A DNA stretch of 64,000 nucleotides. It comes from RGIG3102 sp964525015 (GTDB lineage Bacteria > Bacillota > Clostridia > Oscillospirales > Ruminococcaceae). Each line of letters opens with the position of its first letter. The first letter of the stretch is position 1. The stretch is taken from the NCBI GenBank assembly GCA_964525015.1, contig CAZGFY010000007.1, positions 1 to 64,000 on the forward strand, given 5' to 3'. Made by a program: the position numbers and the translations under genes. The notes under the pieces were generated by a model. It ran no database searches, was not told the origin of the DNA, and saw only the letters and a program-made list of their open reading frames with translations. Positions 26,983-35,929 of the stretch are shown here, piece after piece.

Positions 26983-27936
26983 ATGTTAAGTAGATTATTT
27001 ATTTTATGCCTTATGATAATATCTTCATTAAGTCTATCAGCATGTTCTATAGGAGCTGATATTGAAATAGAAAGCTCTTCTAGTAATATAACTCAAAGTG
27101 AGGATCAGATATCAGAAAGTGAAGAAGTTTTAACTCAAAGTAAGGGGGAATTAGAAGACACTGCTTCAACTTCTAATATGAGTAAAGAAGAGCAACAGAT
27201 AATTAAAGATAAGATGATAAATATTATTAATAACTCAGATAAAGTTGAGGTTGTTGATAATTTAATCCTGACTTTAAAAGATGAAGATAAACTGGAAATA
27301 ATAAATATTTTAAATTTAGAAGAAAAAGAGGTTATATCTTCTGATAATTCTTTTGGAGCTTTTGGAATTAAACTTCTGACGGATAATAGCGATGATTATA
27401 TGCTTTTTACAAGCGTTAGCGAAAGTGAATATATAATAATTATAGATGCTATTTATAGAGTTTATCTAGATGAGGATACTGTGAATGCTGTTTCGGATTT
27501 CTTTTTTAATCTTGGAGATGAAAGCATTAAAAATGGAAATGAAAAATTGGAAGAAGATGTTTTTAATATATTAAAAAATCTTGCACTTGAAGATATTATT
27601 TATTCATATGAAGTATCGCCTGAGCAGATAAAAGAGCTCTCTAGTGAAGAAATTCAAAGTATAAAAGATGTTCTTAGTATTAATGATTGGAGAATTTACA
27701 CGGGCAATTATTCATTAATTCACCCGTATAAAGAAGATAGCATCACTTTTACAAATCAAGTTGATATAGGCTCAGGATACATTTTTAATCAAACGATTAA
27801 TTTTGCTCACTATGATGGAGTTTATGTAGCAAAAATAGTTTATTTAGATGGACCAGGGATGCAATTAGAATTATATATAACTCAAGAAATTTATGATAAT
27901 TTAAAATCAGAGATTTCAAAAATTCTAGGCGAATAA
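26983..27936 (+). CDS. Lipoprotein of unknown function
   Basis: 317 aa from the ATG at 26983, which has AAGGAAAGGA 7 nt upstream; the in-frame ATG at 26962 overlaps that site. Lipobox LSLSAC (Cys21), a Ser/Glu-rich linker, then an acidic mixed alpha/beta domain with no motif I know. It follows the terminator of the large c-di-GMP gene, so it is probably an independent unit exported to the outer face of the membrane. Confidence 0.65.
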   Translation: MLSRLFILCLMIISSLSLSACSIGADIEIESSSSNITQSEDQISESEEVLTQSKGELEDTASTSNMSKEEQQIIKDKMINIINNSDKVEVVDNLILTLKDEDKLEIINILNLEEKEVISSDNSFGAFGIKLLTDNSDDYMLFTSVSESEYIIIIDAIYRVYLDEDTVNAVSDFFFNLGDESIKNGNEKLEEDVFNILKNLALEDIIYSYEVSPEQIKELSSEEIQSIKDVLSINDWRIYTGNYSLIHPYKEDSITFTNQVDIGSGYIFNQTINFAHYDGVYVAKIVYLDGPGMQLELYITQEIYDNLKSEISKILGE

Positions 27937-28003
27937 GATAGCTGTACTTCGATGTTTTGTTAATAGTGCACAAAAATAACTATGAAAAATTTACGAAATA
28001 GAT

Positions 28004-28033
28004 TTTTTGTACAGAAATTGTCCCTTTTTGTAC
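28004..28033. repeat. Pair of 9-bp direct repeats upstream of the permease gene
   Basis: TTTTTGTAC occurs at 28004-28012 and 28025-28033, 21 bp apart start to start (two helical turns), about 100 bp before the permease start. A hairpin-forming AACATCA/TGATGTT lies at about 28085-28107 next to the ribosome site. Possible regulator binding; weak. Confidence 0.3.
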
Positions 28034-28124
28034 TGTTTTCTATGTTTTAAATCTATATTAAAGTTGGTACAATAGTTAAAACTATAACATCAAACTAAGA
28101 TGATGTTAAAAAAGGAGAAAATTT

Positions 28125-29486
28125 ATGTCACAAAAAAATACGAAAATGACTATGCTTGGTTGCGTTACAATGGCTATGGGCGCAATTATCGGAGCTGGTC
28201 TATTCACATCACTGCCAATGACCCTTGATATGGTTGGCTCAAATGTGGGCTGGGCACTAATTTTAACAACAATATTTATATGTTTAAAAACTCTGCCAAG
28301 CTTATATCTTCAATCATCACTACCAGTTACAGGCTCAACTTATGTTTATATAGCAAGACTTATCCACCCAGCCGTTGGATATGTTCAAACTTTAAACTCT
28401 GTTATCGGCGCACTTAACATTTCAATTATGTCGATGACATTTGCTAACTACTTTGTTGAACTATTTCCAGAAATAGCGCTAGACACAAAATTAGTTGCTG
28501 TTGCGTGTGCTTTAATCTTCACAGTTATCGGAACATTTGGTGCTAATGCAATCGGTAAATTCCAAAATATTATGATGGCTCTTTTATTAATCGCACTTGG
28601 CGTTTATATTTTCTTTGGTATTGGCGCTGTTGAAGTTGGTACAACTGTTCAAGATTTCATCGTTCCAACTGTTGATTTTGCAACTATGTGGGGTGCAATG
28701 GCAATACTAAACTACTCACTTCAAGGTGGTGCGATTGTTTCTTCATTCGCAGACGAAGTTGAAAATCCAGGAAAAGTTATTCCTTTATCATTCTTCTTAG
28801 GAACCGTTTTAGTAATGGTGCTATACATAGTTATCGCATTTGTAACATACGGTGCAGGTCCTATTGATGGAGGCTACAATTTAGCTACTATCGCTGCAAC
28901 ATTTATGTCACCAACTTTAGTTAGATTTTTCATTGTTGCAGGTGCTCTATTTGCAACTATCACAACTTTAAATGGCTCTTTAATGATTTACTCTCGTGTT
29001 CACTATGCTAGTGCAAAAGATGGTATCTGGCCAGAAGTTATTGCAAAAACTAACAAATACAATGTTCCATATGTAAGTTTATGGGTTTGCACTTTAATTG
29101 CAGTTGGCGTAATGCTTACTGATATTGATTTAGGCTCAATTCTAAGAATTGTTTCTATCCCTGGACTTCTACTAGGTGTGGTTTTCTATATTCCACCACT
29201 AACTTTTGCTAAAAGATATCCAAATGCTGCAAAAAAATCATACTTTAAAATACCATTTGTTTTAAATGCAATTTTATGTGTGTTCTCAGTAGTTATGTCT
29301 TTTTATATGGGTTGGAGTCTGCTTATGGATATAGGCTCTAGAGCTATTCCAATGGCTATATTCTACGTTGGCGGATATGTTTACTACTACTTCCGTTGGC
29401 AATATCTAAAAAAACATAAAGGCATTGATATTATAGAAAGAACAAAAGGCTCACTACCACAATGGGACGAGTTAAACAAAGCATAA
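28125..29486 (+). CDS. APC-family amino acid permease
   Basis: 453 aa with about 12 membrane helices. The N-terminal TM1 segment MGAIIGAGLFTSLP is the unwound substrate-binding helix of the amino acid-polyamine-organocation superfamily, and SFADEVENPGKVIP matches the conserved loop after TM6. AAAGGAG lies 8 nt upstream of the ATG. It should import an amino acid or exchange it for a product; the substrate is not predictable. Single-gene unit. Confidence 0.88.
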   Translation: MSQKNTKMTMLGCVTMAMGAIIGAGLFTSLPMTLDMVGSNVGWALILTTIFICLKTLPSLYLQSSLPVTGSTYVYIARLIHPAVGYVQTLNSVIGALNISIMSMTFANYFVELFPEIALDTKLVAVACALIFTVIGTFGANAIGKFQNIMMALLLIALGVYIFFGIGAVEVGTTVQDFIVPTVDFATMWGAMAILNYSLQGGAIVSSFADEVENPGKVIPLSFFLGTVLVMVLYIVIAFVTYGAGPIDGGYNLATIAATFMSPTLVRFFIVAGALFATITTLNGSLMIYSRVHYASAKDGIWPEVIAKTNKYNVPYVSLWVCTLIAVGVMLTDIDLGSILRIVSIPGLLLGVVFYIPPLTFAKRYPNAAKKSYFKIPFVLNAILCVFSVVMSFYMGWSLLMDIGSRAIPMAIFYVGGYVYYYFRWQYLKKHKGIDIIERTKGSLPQWDELNKA

Positions 29487-29507
29487 AATAGATAAAAAAT
29501 TATAATT

Positions 29508-29559
29508 AAAAAAGCTAATCTGGTTTATTAAAAATAAACAAAATGATTAGCTTTTTTCT
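29508..29559 (+). terminator. Terminator after the permease gene
   Basis: A 13-bp outer stem (29508-29520 with 29545-29557, core AAGCTAATC) with an inner GTTTATT/AATAAAC stem and T run. Confidence 0.85.
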
Positions 29560-29636
29560 TTGAAATTTTTCTATAAATTTTATGAATTATATGTTTTATC
29601 TAGTTAAATTTAATAAATTTTGTACAAAATGCAGAA

Positions 29637-29683
29637 AAACAATATATTGGTGCTATACTCTTGTCTAACACAAGATATTGTTG
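29637..29683. promoter_or_regulatory. Two NrdR-like boxes upstream of nrdD
   Basis: Box 1 (29637-29652) contains CAATATATTG, an exact match to the core of the NrdR consensus ACACWATATATTGT. Box 2 (29668-29683) reads ACACAAGATATTGTTG. They are 31 bp apart start to start, the three-turn spacing typical of paired NrdR boxes. Box 2 fills the gap between the -35 and -10 hexamers of the nrdD promoter. Confidence 0.75.
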
Positions 29684-29689
29684 TATAAT
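29661..29689 (+). promoter_or_regulatory. Promoter of nrdD
   Basis: TTGTCT (29661-29666), a 17-bp spacer and TATAAT (29684-29689). The spacer coincides with NrdR-like box 2, so bound repressor would block RNA polymerase. Confidence 0.7.
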
Positions 29690-29774
29690 AACTATATTGC
29701 AATAAATATTGTACTATGCTATTTAAAAAATAAGATGTATTTATAGATAAATTAAAAAAAGAGGAGTGTAGAAA

Positions 29775-31922
29775 ATGGAAACAATCAAAGTTATTAAAAG
29801 AAATGGAAGACAGGTTGATTTTGATTCAGTGAAAATCGAGCAAGCAATACTAAAAGCGATGAAGTATGGCAGTGGTATTGTACACGAAAGATTAGCAAAA
29901 GAAATCGGAGAAAACTTTTCAACTGATAAAACAATAATAACTATTAAAGAAATCGAAGACTATGTTTACAAATCATTAGTTGAGGCAGATGATACTCTAA
30001 CAGCAAAATGCTATGAAGCTTATAGAGCAGTTAGAGAATATCAAAGACAAAAAAATACAATTGATAATAAAGTTATTGGACTTATAAATGGTGAGAATAA
30101 AGAAGCTTTAATGGAAAACTCTAATAAGCAAGAACAGTTAATTTCAACTCAAAGAGATTTAGTTGCAGAAGAGGTTTCAAAAGACGTTGCTAAAAGAATG
30201 ATGCTACCACCACACATTGCACAAGCTCATGATAATGGACTAATTCATATTCACGATTTAGGACATTATTTAAACCCATCTTTTAACTGCTGTTTAGTTA
30301 ATCTAAAAGATATGCTAGAAAACGGAACGGTTATCAACGGAAAATTAATTGAAAAACCAAAAACATTTAGAACTGCTTGCACTATTGCAACTCAAATTAT
30401 TGCACAAGTTGCATCAGGTCAATTTGGCGGACAAACTATTTCACTAGCTCACCTATCACCTTTTGTTAGAATTTCTGAAGAAAAAATCAGAAAACAATTA
30501 ATAAAAGAATGGGGAGATAATGGATTTAGCTATACGCCTGAGCAATTAAAAAATGCTGTTGAAATAAGATTAAAAGAAGAAGTAAAATCTGGTATTCAAA
30601 CAATTCAATACCAAGTTAACACTCTTCAAACTTCAAACGGGCAAAGCCCATTTTTAAGCGTGTTTATGTATATTTCAGAATATCCAGAATACGAAAAAGA
30701 AACAGTGATGCTTATAAAAGAAGTGTTAGAGCAAAGAATTCAAGGCATTAAAAATGAAGTGGGTGCTTGGATTACTCCAGCATTCCCAAAACTTCTATAT
30801 GTTACAGATGAAAATAATATACACGAAGATAGTCAGTATTATGAATTAACTCAAATTGCTTCTGTTTGCGTTTCAAAAAGAATGATGCCAGACTTTATTA
30901 GTGCAAAACACATGAAGCAAAACTATGAAGGAAATGTTTTTGGCTGTATGGGTTGTAGAGCATGGCTTTCACCATATACAGGTGATATTAATAACGTTGA
31001 AGGTGAATACAGATGGTATGGCAGATTTAATATGGGCGTAACATCTTTAAATCTTGCCGATGTTGGGCTTTCAGCGCAAGGCGATATTAAAAAATTCTGG
31101 AATATTCTTGAGGATAGATTAGATTTAGTTAAAGAAAGCTTAATGCTAAGATATGATAAGCTAAAAGATATCACAAGCGATGTTTCTCCAATCCACTGGC
31201 AACACGGGGCAATTGCTCGACTTAAAAAGCATGAGCCAATCGGACCACTTCTTCAAGATGGATATGCAACTATTACTCTAGGCTATATCGGATTATACGA
31301 ATGTGTTTTAGGATTAATCGGCGAAAGCCATACAACCCAAAAAGGTGAAGCGCTTGCAGTTGATATCATGAATCACTTAAAAGCTAAAATTGTTCTTTGG
31401 AAACGCCAAACAGGGCTTGGATTTGCTTTATACGGAACACCAAGTGAAAGTTTAACTGAAAGATTTGCAAAATGCCTAAGAGCTCGTTTTGGTGTAATTG
31501 AAGGGATAACTGATAGAGATTATCTAACAAACTCATACCATGTATTTGTTGGAGAAGAAATAGATGCATTTGAAAAATTAAAATTTGAATCTAAATTCCA
31601 GCAAATATCTTCAGGAGGTGCAATTAGCTATGTTGAACTTCCAAACCTTGCAAACAATCCTGAAGTTATCCTAAATTTAATTAAATATATGTATGATAAC
31701 GTTCAGTATGCTGAAATGAATACAAAGCTTGATTTCTGTATGGAGTGTGGATATGAAGGCGAAATTCTTTGCGATGAAAAATTAGAATGGTATTGTCCAA
31801 ACTGCTCAAATAGAGATAGAGATAGAATGAACGTTGTTAGAAGAACTTGCGGATACCTTGGCGAAAACTACTGGAACGAAGGCAGAACTCAAGAGATAAA
31901 AGAAAGAGTAATGCATTTATAA
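29775..31922 (+). CDS. nrdD: Anaerobic (class III) ribonucleoside-triphosphate reductase
   Basis: 715 aa. The N-terminal ATP-cone (about 1-95, IKVIKRNGRQVDFD) gives allosteric control. The catalytic barrel follows, with a C-terminal zinc site (CMECGYEGEILC then CPNC, about 655-676) and the glycyl radical site RTCGYLG with Gly693. It reduces NTPs to dNTPs in the absence of oxygen after activation by NrdG. AGAGGAG precedes the ATG. It heads nrdD-nrdG-dut, and the promoter carries NrdR-type boxes. Confidence 0.96.
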   Translation: METIKVIKRNGRQVDFDSVKIEQAILKAMKYGSGIVHERLAKEIGENFSTDKTIITIKEIEDYVYKSLVEADDTLTAKCYEAYRAVREYQRQKNTIDNKVIGLINGENKEALMENSNKQEQLISTQRDLVAEEVSKDVAKRMMLPPHIAQAHDNGLIHIHDLGHYLNPSFNCCLVNLKDMLENGTVINGKLIEKPKTFRTACTIATQIIAQVASGQFGGQTISLAHLSPFVRISEEKIRKQLIKEWGDNGFSYTPEQLKNAVEIRLKEEVKSGIQTIQYQVNTLQTSNGQSPFLSVFMYISEYPEYEKETVMLIKEVLEQRIQGIKNEVGAWITPAFPKLLYVTDENNIHEDSQYYELTQIASVCVSKRMMPDFISAKHMKQNYEGNVFGCMGCRAWLSPYTGDINNVEGEYRWYGRFNMGVTSLNLADVGLSAQGDIKKFWNILEDRLDLVKESLMLRYDKLKDITSDVSPIHWQHGAIARLKKHEPIGPLLQDGYATITLGYIGLYECVLGLIGESHTTQKGEALAVDIMNHLKAKIVLWKRQTGLGFALYGTPSESLTERFAKCLRARFGVIEGITDRDYLTNSYHVFVGEEIDAFEKLKFESKFQQISSGGAISYVELPNLANNPEVILNLIKYMYDNVQYAEMNTKLDFCMECGYEGEILCDEKLEWYCPNCSNRDRDRMNVVRRTCGYLGENYWNEGRTQEIKERVMHL

Positions 31923-31939
31923 TATTTAAAAAAATAAAT

Positions 31940-31973
31940 ACTACAAAAGGGGCGATTTCGCCCTTTTTGTAGT
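31940..31973 (+). terminator. Hairpin between nrdD and nrdG
   Basis: A 15-bp stem with one GU pair (31940-31954 with 31959-31973, core AGGGGCG) and a T-rich 3' arm. It may reduce transcription into nrdG, which is needed in catalytic amounts only, or the short gap may still allow read-through. Confidence 0.7.
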
Positions 31974-32005
31974 ATTAAAATATTGTATAAAGGAATATAA
32001 AAGGT

Positions 32006-32497
32006 ATGAACTATGCACAGATAAGACAATTTGATGTAGCAAATGGAGTTGGAATTCGCTCAACTTTATTTGTTAGTGGATGTCATTTTAAATGTGAAAA
32101 TTGTTTCAATGAAGAATATTGGTCCTATACTTATGGTCAAAAATACACCGATGAGGTAATGGAGAGTTATATTAAAATGGGAGAAAACAAAAATGTTGAG
32201 GGGTATTCTATTTTAGGTGGCGAACCAATGGGGCAAAATGATGATATGGTTTTAAAAACGGTTAAAACTATAAAAGAGAGAACTGGTAAAAGTATTTGGA
32301 TGTGGACAGGCTATTTATTCGAAGAGTTAAACGAAAAGCAAAAAGAAATACTAAAATATATAGATGTTTTAAAAGATGGTCAGTTTATAGAAGAAAAAAA
32401 AGATTTAACCTTATTATTTAGGGGAAGTAGTAATCAAAGATTAATTGATGTTAAAAAAAGTTTAGAAGAAAATAAAGTTGTGCTTTGGCACAGATAA
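32006..32497 (+). CDS. nrdG: Class III ribonucleotide reductase activating enzyme (radical SAM)
   Basis: 163 aa. The radical SAM motif is C26-HFK-C30-EN-C33, which holds the 4Fe-4S cluster. GGEP (LGGEPMGQ) is the SAM-binding motif. It abstracts hydrogen from Gly693 of NrdD to make the glycyl radical. The size is normal for NrdG. It lies 83 bp after nrdD and 16 bp before dut. Confidence 0.94.
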   Translation: MNYAQIRQFDVANGVGIRSTLFVSGCHFKCENCFNEEYWSYTYGQKYTDEVMESYIKMGENKNVEGYSILGGEPMGQNDDMVLKTVKTIKERTGKSIWMWTGYLFEELNEKQKEILKYIDVLKDGQFIEEKKDLTLLFRGSSNQRLIDVKKSLEENKVVLWHR

Positions 32498-32513
32498 AAT
32501 AGGGGAAACAAAA

Positions 32514-32942
32514 ATGGAAATTAAAATTAAATATTTCAGTGATGATATAGAAAAAGTAAAGCCAATTTCAAAAGGGGATTGGATAGATTTAAGAGCAAGT
32601 GAGAGTGTTGAATTAAAGCAGGGAGAATTTCGCTTAATTCCACTAGGTGTAGCAATGGAGCTTCCAAAAGGATATGAAGCTCATATTCTGCCACGCTCTT
32701 CAACATTTAAGAACTTTGGAATTATCCAAACAAATTCAATGGGAATTGTTGATAATTCATATTGTGGAGATAATGATCAGTGGTTTTTTCCAGCGTTTGC
32801 TTTAAGAGATACAAAAATAGAAAAAAATGATAGAATTTGCCAGTTTAGAATAATGAGTATTCAAGAGCCTGTTAATATAAATTTCGTTGAGAGTTTAGAT
32901 AATGAAGATAGAGGTGGGCACGGCTCAACTGGAGTTAAATAA
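32514..32942 (+). CDS. dut: dUTP diphosphatase-like protein
   Basis: 142 aa from the ATG at 32514 with AGGGGAAA upstream; a longer frame would overlap nrdG. The five trimeric dUTPase motifs can be traced: KGDWIDLRAS, LPRSSTF, GIVDNSYCGDNDQW with the catalytic Asp, DRICQFRI and RGGHGSTG. The last has His in place of the usual Phe that stacks on uracil, and motif 3 is atypical after the Tyr, so activity on dUTP is likely but not certain. Context with nrdDG supports a role in dNTP pool control (dUTP to dUMP, feeding ThyX). Confidence 0.8.
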   Translation: MEIKIKYFSDDIEKVKPISKGDWIDLRASESVELKQGEFRLIPLGVAMELPKGYEAHILPRSSTFKNFGIIQTNSMGIVDNSYCGDNDQWFFPAFALRDTKIEKNDRICQFRIMSIQEPVNINFVESLDNEDRGGHGSTGVK

Positions 32943-33062
32943 ATTATGAAATATTTGGATTTTCCTATATTTACTTGAAAAGTATTAGAAAAAATGATAT
33001 AATTATATCCTAAATTATTACTAAATTTAAAAATAAAAAAGTAGAAAGGGATGGTATTAGTT

Positions 33063-34265
33063 ATGATTACAAGAACATATGTAATTGGTTTTATTTTATT
33101 TTTTATACATTCCTATTTATTTACACTTTTAGCAAAAAACTACACGGATAAAGAAAGATTTCCAGTCTTTGTAAGGATTGCAGTTTGCATTTTTAATGCC
33201 TGCCTATCGGGATTTATTATAAATTTGCTTTTTGAAAATCAATCTTTAGCTTATACGATTATATCAATAATAATTATAGCTGAAGTTATATTTTTATTTG
33301 AAGATCATATCTGGGGGCTAGTAGGGATAGCCTTTAGCATTTTAATACATTTTTCGGCAAGCCGTTCGATAATTTTAGGCACACACTCTATTTTTATAGA
33401 TAATTCAATGTATAATATTGTAAATTCTTACGATTTATCCTTATTAAATACATACCTAGTTATAGCTTTTCATATTATGCTAATTTTTACAGTTATAGTG
33501 GTTATTCCAGTTTCGGCTGTTAGAGTTATTGTGAAAAGTCGTGTGTTTTTGCCTTATATTTTAATTATTATGCTGGTGCTACAAGCGTTCTTTATATTTA
33601 ATGTTACAATATTTAGTATTAATATACACAATAATGAGCTAACTCTTCAGCAAATAATTCTTCCTTGTTTACTGCTTGGAATATTCTATGTTGTTTTGAT
33701 ATTTATGATAATGCTAATAAAAGCAGAAAATTATCGGAAAATAATAGCAGAACTTGAAAGCAAAACAGAGATAGATGAATTAACAGGTGCATATAATAAA
33801 GCAGCCATTAAAACAAGGGTTTCACAAAGCTTAAACGATGGAAAAATGGGCGCATTATTCGTTTTTGATATAGATAATTTCAAATCTATAAACGATACTC
33901 TAGGGCACGCATACGGAGATAAAATGCTAAGTGAGGTACACGAAAGTATTAAATCAATCGTTAGAAGAGAAGATTTTATAGGCAGATTTGGCGGCGATGA
34001 ATTCGTAGTGTTTGTAAAAGAATGTGTAGATGTTGAAAAGATATCTAGAATTGGTTCGGCTTTCTGTCGTGTGCTTGAAAAAATTCACACTAGCCCTACT
34101 GGAGAAGATATTATTGTTTCAGCATCTATTGGAATTGCAGTTTCTCCAAAAGACGGAAAAACTTACGATGAACTTTTTATAAATGCAGATACAGCATTAT
34201 ATATATCAAAAAATAAAGGCAAGAATACATTTACTATATATGAAAAAGGAATGAAAGCCTTTTAA
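33063..34265 (+). CDS. Membrane-bound diguanylate cyclase
   Basis: 400 aa from the ATG at 33063; the ATG at 33051 abuts the AGAAAGGG site. About six or seven N-terminal membrane helices (to about residue 222) form a sensor module I do not recognise. The GGDEF domain (about 235-398) has DELTGAYNK, FDIDNFKSIND, an intact GGDEF motif (310-314) and an RRED inhibitory site (301-304) exactly five residues before it. It should make c-di-GMP and be product-inhibited. Separate transcription unit. Confidence 0.87.
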   Translation: MITRTYVIGFILFFIHSYLFTLLAKNYTDKERFPVFVRIAVCIFNACLSGFIINLLFENQSLAYTIISIIIIAEVIFLFEDHIWGLVGIAFSILIHFSASRSIILGTHSIFIDNSMYNIVNSYDLSLLNTYLVIAFHIMLIFTVIVVIPVSAVRVIVKSRVFLPYILIIMLVLQAFFIFNVTIFSINIHNNELTLQQIILPCLLLGIFYVVLIFMIMLIKAENYRKIIAELESKTEIDELTGAYNKAAIKTRVSQSLNDGKMGALFVFDIDNFKSINDTLGHAYGDKMLSEVHESIKSIVRREDFIGRFGGDEFVVFVKECVDVEKISRIGSAFCRVLEKIHTSPTGEDIIVSASIGIAVSPKDGKTYDELFINADTALYISKNKGKNTFTIYEKGMKAF

Positions 34266-34283
34266 AAAGCTAATATTAAATAA

Positions 34284-34325
34284 AAAAATGCAATGTGTAA
34301 TCATAATATCACATTGCATTTTTAT
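34284..34325 (+). terminator. Terminator after the diguanylate cyclase
   Basis: Perfect 14-bp stem (34284-34297 with 34310-34323, core TGCAATGTG) followed by Ts. The rest of the gap to 34504 is AT-rich with no recognised element. Confidence 0.85.
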
Positions 34326-34504
34326 TATTAATAAAATATTCATAGATTAGCAATTTATTTATAAATTTGATAATATATAATTAAGATATAAACTCACTAA
34401 ACTCTTTTAATTAAAAGTATCTTTTAAGATTAAAAATTTATTTATATTTTAATTAAAGGTATTTAGTTTACTCATTTAATATTATAGAAAGGCTGGGAGT
34501 TAGT

Positions 34505-34750
34505 ATGAAAGGTATAACATTTGATTTGCAAATAAGGGTAGCGCTTATAATTGGTGTGATTGGTTTTATTATGGCAATTGTAACACAGAATAGTATAGTT
34601 TTAAATTTAGCTTGTGTATTTTATGGTATGATGTTTGTAACTAATCCTGTTGTGCCAGATATAATGCTAAAATACAAGAATTCACAAAGAATGGTTAGAT
34701 TATTTGGGGTTATAATTGTTGCACTAGCTATTTTAATTAAATTTAATTAG
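34505..34750 (+). CDS. Small membrane protein, unknown
   Basis: 81 aa with two or three hydrophobic segments (about 10-28, 30-50 and 64-79). GGGAGT 4-8 nt upstream of the ATG and a dedicated terminator support a real gene. Not recognised. Confidence 0.6.
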   Translation: MKGITFDLQIRVALIIGVIGFIMAIVTQNSIVLNLACVFYGMMFVTNPVVPDIMLKYKNSQRMVRLFGVIIVALAILIKFN

Positions 34751-34761
34751 ATTTTAAATTA

Positions 34762-34791
34762 AAAAATCCGATTTTTAAAAATCGGATTTTT
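34762..34791. terminator. Bidirectional terminator
   Basis: Perfect 15-bp palindrome arms (AAAAATCCGATTTTT) between the convergent small membrane protein and DHHW genes. Confidence 0.88.
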
Positions 34792-34801
34792 TAGTTATAG
34801 A

Positions 34802-35911
34802 TTAATCATTAAATAAATTGATTTTAGGAATATCTCTATCATTAACAAAGGTTTCGGTATTGTATAAAAATAATATATTTGTAAAATCTTCTTTTTTTAT
34901 TATAGCATCAAGCCCTTCGTTTAAATATCGTAAATCAATAACGTGTATTTTAGCAAAATCTTCAGTTAAAAAAGGAACAAAAGAATTTGCATAGCTATCT
35001 TTAATAACTAATATACTACCCTCGCCATTGCCTTGGATTTCAGAATATCCAGCATTACCTCTTAAAAACATTGAATATTTATCACGAGTTTCAAGTTTTT
35101 CGATTTCATAAATACTATCAGTGTTTTCGCCGATAGTTATCATAGCATTATTCTCTATATAGCTTAAAGTATCAGGGATAACATTAAATGATTTTGCTTT
35201 AGAATAGTGCGTACCTAAAAAGTTTTCAACATTTATTAGTTCCGTTGTCGATAAATCACGGGGCTCTCTATTAATACTAAGCATATAATCACTATATGCA
35301 TAATATGCACCAAGAGTTGTCCAGTGATGATCGGTGCGATAGTAGATGTATTCATCATTCTTACTTTGAAGTAAGGCTAGTAAATCGATTGAATTTTCTT
35401 TTGGGATAATATTGTAAACAGTATCAAGAACTAGCTGATTATCAATAACTGGTGAATGAGATTTAACGTTTTCAATCATAACACCAGGTGCTGTTGGTGC
35501 AAGTGCAACAATTATATTTCTATCGGAGTGTCTTTTAATAAATTCATTGATAGCATTAGCATTTTTATTAGTTAGCTCTAAATCAAGACTGCTCATTTTT
35601 GTGAACATATATCCATCAGTTCCATAAACAATATTATTGTTTTCACCTTTTAAAAGAAGTGATTCCGAAACGCTTTTAAGTGAAATCCAGCTATTTCTTA
35701 AAATGAAATGGTCAGTTGTGAATTCTTCGATTTTTGGGGTGTATTCGTTCTCGATTAAATCATTTAAAGAGAATTTAGGGAAATCAGAAAGCTCTCTATT
35801 TTCAAGCTCAGAACGCTCATAAGTAGGAGAAAATAAATCCATAACACTAATTGCATAAAGTAAAGCTGCAAAAAAGATAATCAAAGGATATTTTTTTAAA
35901 GTTTGTATCAT
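34802..35911 (-). CDS. DHHW family protein (SGNH/AlgX-like acetylation partner)
   Basis: 369 aa. An N-terminal membrane anchor (about 8-27) leads to an extracytoplasmic SGNH-hydrolase-like domain with the family motif DHHW at residues 194-197 (RTDHHWTTLGAYY) and a possible nucleophile Ser in VIKDSYANSF near residue 306. Members are encoded beside MBOAT acyltransferases and are thought to pass acetyl groups from the MBOAT to a surface polymer. AAAGGAGG precedes the ATG, 18 bp after the MBOAT stop. Confidence 0.87.
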   Translation of the reverse strand: MIQTLKKYPLIIFFAALLYAISVMDLFSPTYERSELENRELSDFPKFSLNDLIENEYTPKIEEFTTDHFILRNSWISLKSVSESLLLKGENNNIVYGTDGYMFTKMSSLDLELTNKNANAINEFIKRHSDRNIIVALAPTAPGVMIENVKSHSPVIDNQLVLDTVYNIIPKENSIDLLALLQSKNDEYIYYRTDHHWTTLGAYYAYSDYMLSINREPRDLSTTELINVENFLGTHYSKAKSFNVIPDTLSYIENNAMITIGENTDSIYEIEKLETRDKYSMFLRGNAGYSEIQGNGEGSILVIKDSYANSFVPFLTEDFAKIHVIDLRYLNEGLDAIIKKEDFTNILFLYNTETFVNDRDIPKINLFND

Positions 35912-35929
35912 ATAAATTTCCTCCTTTAA

